NCBI GenBank assembly: GCA_035557635.1
Contig: DATMDR010000007.1
Span: forward strand, 1 to 23,386
Direction: 5' to 3'
Length of the DNA stretch: 23,386 nucleotides
Source: VRUE01 sp035557635
Lineage (GTDB): Bacteria; Actinomycetota; Thermoleophilia; Solirubrobacterales; 70-9
Made by a program: the position numbers and the translations under genes. The notes under the pieces were generated by a model that saw nothing but the letters and a program-made list of their open reading frames with translations, was not told the DNA's origin and searched no databases. Position 1 is the stretch's first letter. The number at the start of each line of letters is the position of its first letter. Shown piece after piece: positions 20,901-23,386 of the stretch.

Positions 20901-22163
20901 TCAGATCGGGCGGCGGGCGTGCTTCGGGTCGAGCTCGCCCGCCGCCTCCGCCTCGGCGCGCTTTGCCCAGCGGTTCAGCTCGCGACGGGCGAGGACCATC
21001 TTGTGGACCTCGTCGGGACCGTCGGCGAGACGCAGCATGCGGCTGAAGCGCCAGAGCGCGGCCAGCGGGGTGTCGTCGGTCATGCCCAGCGATCCGTGGA
21101 TCTGGATGGCGCGGTCGAGCACGTCCATCACCATGTTGGCGGCGATGATCTTGATCGCGGAGATCGCCTGCCGCGCCGCGCGCTTGCCCTCGGTGTCCAT
21201 CTTCCAGGCCGCGTAGAGGGTGAGCAGGCGGGCCTGGTCGATCTCCATCCGCGAGGAGGCGATCGCCTCTTGGACGAACTGCTTCTCGCCGAGCGGGCCG
21301 CCGAAGGCGTGGCGCTCGTTGGCGCGGTGGCACATCATCTCCAGCGCCCGCTCCGCCGTCCCGATCGCCCGCATGCAGTGATGGATGCGGCCTGGGCCGA
21401 GGCGGTCCTGGGCGACGACGAAGCCCATCCCCTGGCCGCCGAGCAGGTTGGCTGCGGGCACTCGGCATTCTTCGTAGCGGATCTCGCAATGGCCGGGCCC
21501 GGCGGCATGGCCCATCACCGGGATCGGCCGGACCAGGTTGAAGCCGGGGGCGTCGGTCGGCACGCAGATCATCGAGGCGCGCGCGTAGGGGTTGGCCTCG
21601 GGGTCGGTGACGACCATCGCGATCGCCAGGTCGGCGCCGACCGCACCGGAGGTGAACCACTTGTGGCCGTCGATCACCCACTCGTCGCCGTCGAGCACGG
21701 CGCGCGACTGGAGCAGGGTCGGGTCGGAGCCGGAGACGTCGGGCTCGGTCATCGAGAAGCAGGAGCGGATCCGGCCCTCGAGCAGTGGCTCGAGCCAGCG
21801 TTCCTTCTGCTCTTCGCTGCCGTGCTCGGCGAGGATCTCCATGTTGCCGGTGTCCGGCGCGGAGCAGTTGAAGGCCATCGGCGCCGCCGCGGGGCTGCGC
21901 CCCATCTCCTCGCAGAGCAGGCCGTACTCCCAGTTGGTCAGGCCGGGGCCAAAGCGCTCGTCGGGCATGAAGAGGTTCCAGAGGCCCTCGGCGCGGGCTC
22001 GCTCGCGGACCTCGACCAGGATCTTCGGGTAGGGGACGCCGGGTTTCACCTCGTCGTCGAGCGCCTCCATGATCTCCCGCTCCTGCGGGTAGACGTGCTC
22101 GTCCATGAAGTCGAGGATGCGCTCGCGCAGCGTCTCGACCTGGGGAGTGGGGGTGAAGTCCAT
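20901..22163 (-). CDS. Acyl-CoA dehydrogenase, ACAD10/11 or LvaC type
   Basis: A 420-residue FAD-dependent acyl-CoA dehydrogenase. An N-terminal helical domain is followed by the beta domain with FSMTEPDVSGSDP (136-148) and WFTSGAVGAD (FAD contacts), then the C-terminal helical domain with RIHHCMRAIGTAERALE, AFGGPLGEKQFVQEAIA and IQIHGSLG (353-360). Where MCAD-type enzymes have the catalytic base in IYEGT, this protein has LADGPDEVH (379-387), i.e. Asp381 for Glu. That LADGPDEVH segment is typical of the ACAD10/11 group. With the APH-like kinase nearby, a role in converting phosphorylated 4-hydroxyacyl-CoA is likely. It follows the RibD-C-like gene by 10 bp on the same strand and ends 7 bp from the convergent secreted-protein gene. 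Confidence 0.92.
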   Translation of the reverse strand: MDFTPTPQVETLRERILDFMDEHVYPQEREIMEALDDEVKPGVPYPKILVEVRERARAEGLWNLFMPDERFGPGLTNWEYGLLCEEMGRSPAAAPMAFNCSAPDTGNMEILAEHGSEEQKERWLEPLLEGRIRSCFSMTEPDVSGSDPTLLQSRAVLDGDEWVIDGHKWFTSGAVGADLAIAMVVTDPEANPYARASMICVPTDAPGFNLVRPIPVMGHAAGPGHCEIRYEECRVPAANLLGGQGMGFVVAQDRLGPGRIHHCMRAIGTAERALEMMCHRANERHAFGGPLGEKQFVQEAIASSRMEIDQARLLTLYAAWKMDTEGKRAARQAISAIKIIAANMVMDVLDRAIQIHGSLGMTDDTPLAALWRFSRMLRLADGPDEVHKMVLARRELNRWAKRAEAEAAGELDPKHARRPI

Positions 22164-22173
22164 CGACGGAAAG

Positions 22174-22734
22174 CTACCTGCGATAGCGCGCGAACAGCTC
22201 GCCGTCCTGCTCGAGCAGCCAGGCCAGCTCCAGCTCGGCGACGCCGGGGAGCTCTCCCTCGAGGATGCGCGGGGCCGCTCCCCCGGTCAGCTTCGGCGCG
22301 ATCGTCAGGAAGAGCTCGTCGACGAGACCTAGCGCCTCGAGCGAGGCGTACAGCCGCGGGCCGCCCTCGCAGAGCAGGGCCCTGACCCCCTCGGCGCGCA
22401 GCGAGCCCAGCAGCTGCGGCAGGTCGGCGAGGCCCTCGGGGCCGCTCTCGACCACGACCAGCCGTTTGGAGAGACCGCTGTAGCGCTCGGCGCGCATCGT
22501 GCCGGCGCCGATCATCACCGCGTCGAAGCGGCTGCGCAGCCCGACCAGCATCTCGGTGTCGGCCTCCGAGCCGATCGGGCCGGAGCGCCCTTCGATCGTC
22601 GCCCGCCCGTCGAGGGTGGCGACGAAGTTCATCGCCAGGAAGGGGCGATCGTCGTGCGCCCGCTCCCAGGGCCGGTAGGCGTCGAGCTGTTGCTCGACCG
22701 TGGTCGAGCCGGGATCGGGGGTCAGCCGCCGCAC
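22174..22734 (-). CDS. RibD C-terminal domain (pyrimidine reductase-like) protein, internally shortened
   Basis: 186 residues of the dihydrofolate-reductase-like RibD_C fold. RPFLAMNFVATLDGRATIEGRSGPIGSEAD (30-59) is the substrate/NADPH strand-loop. DAVMIGAGTMRAERY (71-85) and ALLCEGGPRLYASLEALGLVDELFLTIAPKLTGG (119-152) are classical. Between them stand only about 34 residues (SGLSKRLVVVESGPEGLADLPQLLGSLRAEGVR), where relatives I know have roughly 50 more, carrying the PLxVVVSxxLDL strands. This protein therefore seems to have lost part of the nucleotide-binding fold but kept its reading frame. It could be a diverged active enzyme or inactive. The start is GTG 22734. It is probably cotranscribed with the flanking sulfotransferase (13 bp) and acyl-CoA dehydrogenase (10 bp) genes. 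Confidence 0.8.
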   Translation of the reverse strand: MRRLTPDPGSTTVEQQLDAYRPWERAHDDRPFLAMNFVATLDGRATIEGRSGPIGSEADTEMLVGLRSRFDAVMIGAGTMRAERYSGLSKRLVVVESGPEGLADLPQLLGSLRAEGVRALLCEGGPRLYASLEALGLVDELFLTIAPKLTGGAAPRILEGELPGVAELELAWLLEQDGELFARYRR

Positions 22735-22747
22735 GGCGGCAGCCTAC

Positions 22748-23386
22748 TCAGGAGTAGTCGTGCCAGCCGGCGAACTCGCGGCCCGCGAGCTCCTGCAGGG
22801 CGGCGACGTCGGCGCCGAAGCGGCCGCGGAGCGTCTCGAAGAGGTCGTCGGGCAGCTCCGGCTTCGGCGCCGGCGGCTTCTCCGGGTCGTGCACGACCTT
22901 CTCGACCAGCCAGCGCAGCGACTCCGGCAGGCGGTCGAAGTTGCGGTCGAAGGAGCGCAGCCCCGGCAGTTTGACCAGCTTCTCCATCAGCTGGTATTTG
23001 CCGCCCTGCTTGGCGCTCGACTTCTCCCACTCGCGATCGAACTGCTCCGAGGTGAAGCTCTCGTCGACACCGGCGAAGCGGAAGGCCTTGCGCATCGTCT
23101 CCTCGCGCTCGCCCTGCAGCTCCTCCTGGGTGATGATCTCGATCTGGGCGCGGTCGAAGCGCTCCAGGTAGGGCTGCAGCTGCATCCAGTACATCGAGCG
23201 CTGGACGTAGGAGGAGTCCGGCGCCGAGAGGGTGGCGACCAGCTCGCGGGTCTCGTAGCCGGCGCCGGTCGCGTGCACCCAGTGCGAGAGGATGCGCTTG
23301 ATCGGGTCGCGCACCATGTACAGCAGCTTTGCGTCCGGGCAGTGCTGGCGGATGCGCTCGGCGACGCCGTCGAAGCGGGGCTGGTT
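22748..23386 (-). CDS. Sulfotransferase family protein, 5' end beyond the window
   Basis: 212 residues of the C-terminal part; the frame is open to the right edge, so the start and the 5'-PSB P-loop motif lie outside. Visible is LLYMVRDPIKRILSHW, the 3'-phosphate-binding RDPxxRxxSxW motif of PAPS-dependent sulfotransferases. It is followed by YVQRSMYWMQLQPYLERFDRAQIEIITQEEL, which matches the Y-x-x-QL-x-x-Y-x-x-x-F segment of heparan-sulfate/NodH-like sulfotransferases. The substrate is probably a cell-surface glycan or lipid. The C-terminal helix-rich segment ends FGADVAALQELAGREFAGW, as usual for the family. The stop is 13 bp before the RibD-C-like start. Confidence 0.9.
   Translation of the reverse strand, partial: NQPRFDGVAERIRQHCPDAKLLYMVRDPIKRILSHWVHATGAGYETRELVATLSAPDSSYVQRSMYWMQLQPYLERFDRAQIEIITQEELQGEREETMRKAFRFAGVDESFTSEQFDREWEKSSAKQGGKYQLMEKLVKLPGLRSFDRNFDRLPESLRWLVEKVVHDPEKPPAPKPELPDDLFETLRGRFGADVAALQELAGREFAGWHDYS

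Noticed and set aside
20919..22385. 488-codon plus-strand frame opposite the acyl-CoA dehydrogenase
   Set aside because: Antisense shadow; the real gene has complete ACAD motifs.

Overview
The window is a high-GC, gene-dense bacterial chromosome segment. It most resembles an actinobacterium of the class Thermoleophilia (Solirubrobacterales-like). The evidence is a Kgd/OdhA-type E2+E1 fusion for 2-oxoglutarate dehydrogenase, a decaprenyl-phosphate phosphoribosyltransferase-like UbiA protein, a DUF3817 protein, and a secreted protein starting with the RRRLSYANVM/LGG signature that is abundant in that group. The assignment rests on family resemblance only; there is no rRNA or marker alignment here.

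Layout. (1) 1-178 holds no ORF. On the minus strand it has a good sigma-A-type promoter followed by a strongly folded stretch with an apparent H-type pseudoknot, cut by the window edge. (2) 179-4563 (minus): a giant 2-oxoglutarate dehydrogenase fusion, unusual in also carrying a lipoyl domain and a subunit-binding domain, translationally coupled to a DUF3817 membrane protein. (3) 4590-8490 (plus): a tightly overlapping set of a fatty-acyl-reductase-like double SDR, a six-cysteine secreted protein and an alkyl-DHAP-synthase-like flavoprotein. This combination suggests ether-lipid synthesis. (4) 8502-8614: a long inverted-repeat element, then the UbiA-family gene. (5) 9541-11523: a less GC-rich insert-like stretch with an AlbA_2/HATPase/winged-helix protein, preceded by two diverged copies of one hairpin leader. 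(6) 11540-15094 (minus): PfkB kinase, citrate synthase, a second copy of the inverted-repeat element, then three small proteins of unknown function (one DUF6941). (7) 15138-17566 (plus): quinone-oxidoreductase-like protein and DEAD-box helicase. (8) 17569-19172 (minus): sensor histidine kinase and single-domain response regulator. (9) 19219-22163: an APH-like kinase (plus) and an ACAD11-type acyl-CoA dehydrogenase (minus), which together look like a 4-hydroxyacyl-CoA catabolic pair, with a SYANVM-family secreted protein gene between them. (10) 22174-23386 (minus): a shortened RibD-C-type reductase and a partial sulfotransferase.

The most novel signal is the pair of hairpin elements at 8502-8614 and 12657-12771. 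They share a 62-nt core with fixed spacing and identical terminal and central boxes, but each is framed by its own long, nearly perfect inverted arms that are unrelated between copies. Each fills the gap between two co-directional genes and ends a few bases from a start codon, yet the two cores lie in opposite orientations relative to transcription. Second-rank signals are the single-chain lipoyl-E2-E1 dehydrogenase, the duplicated AlbA leader, the pseudoknot RNA candidate and a probable CTG start. I saw no tRNA, rRNA, CRISPR array, transposase or integrase.
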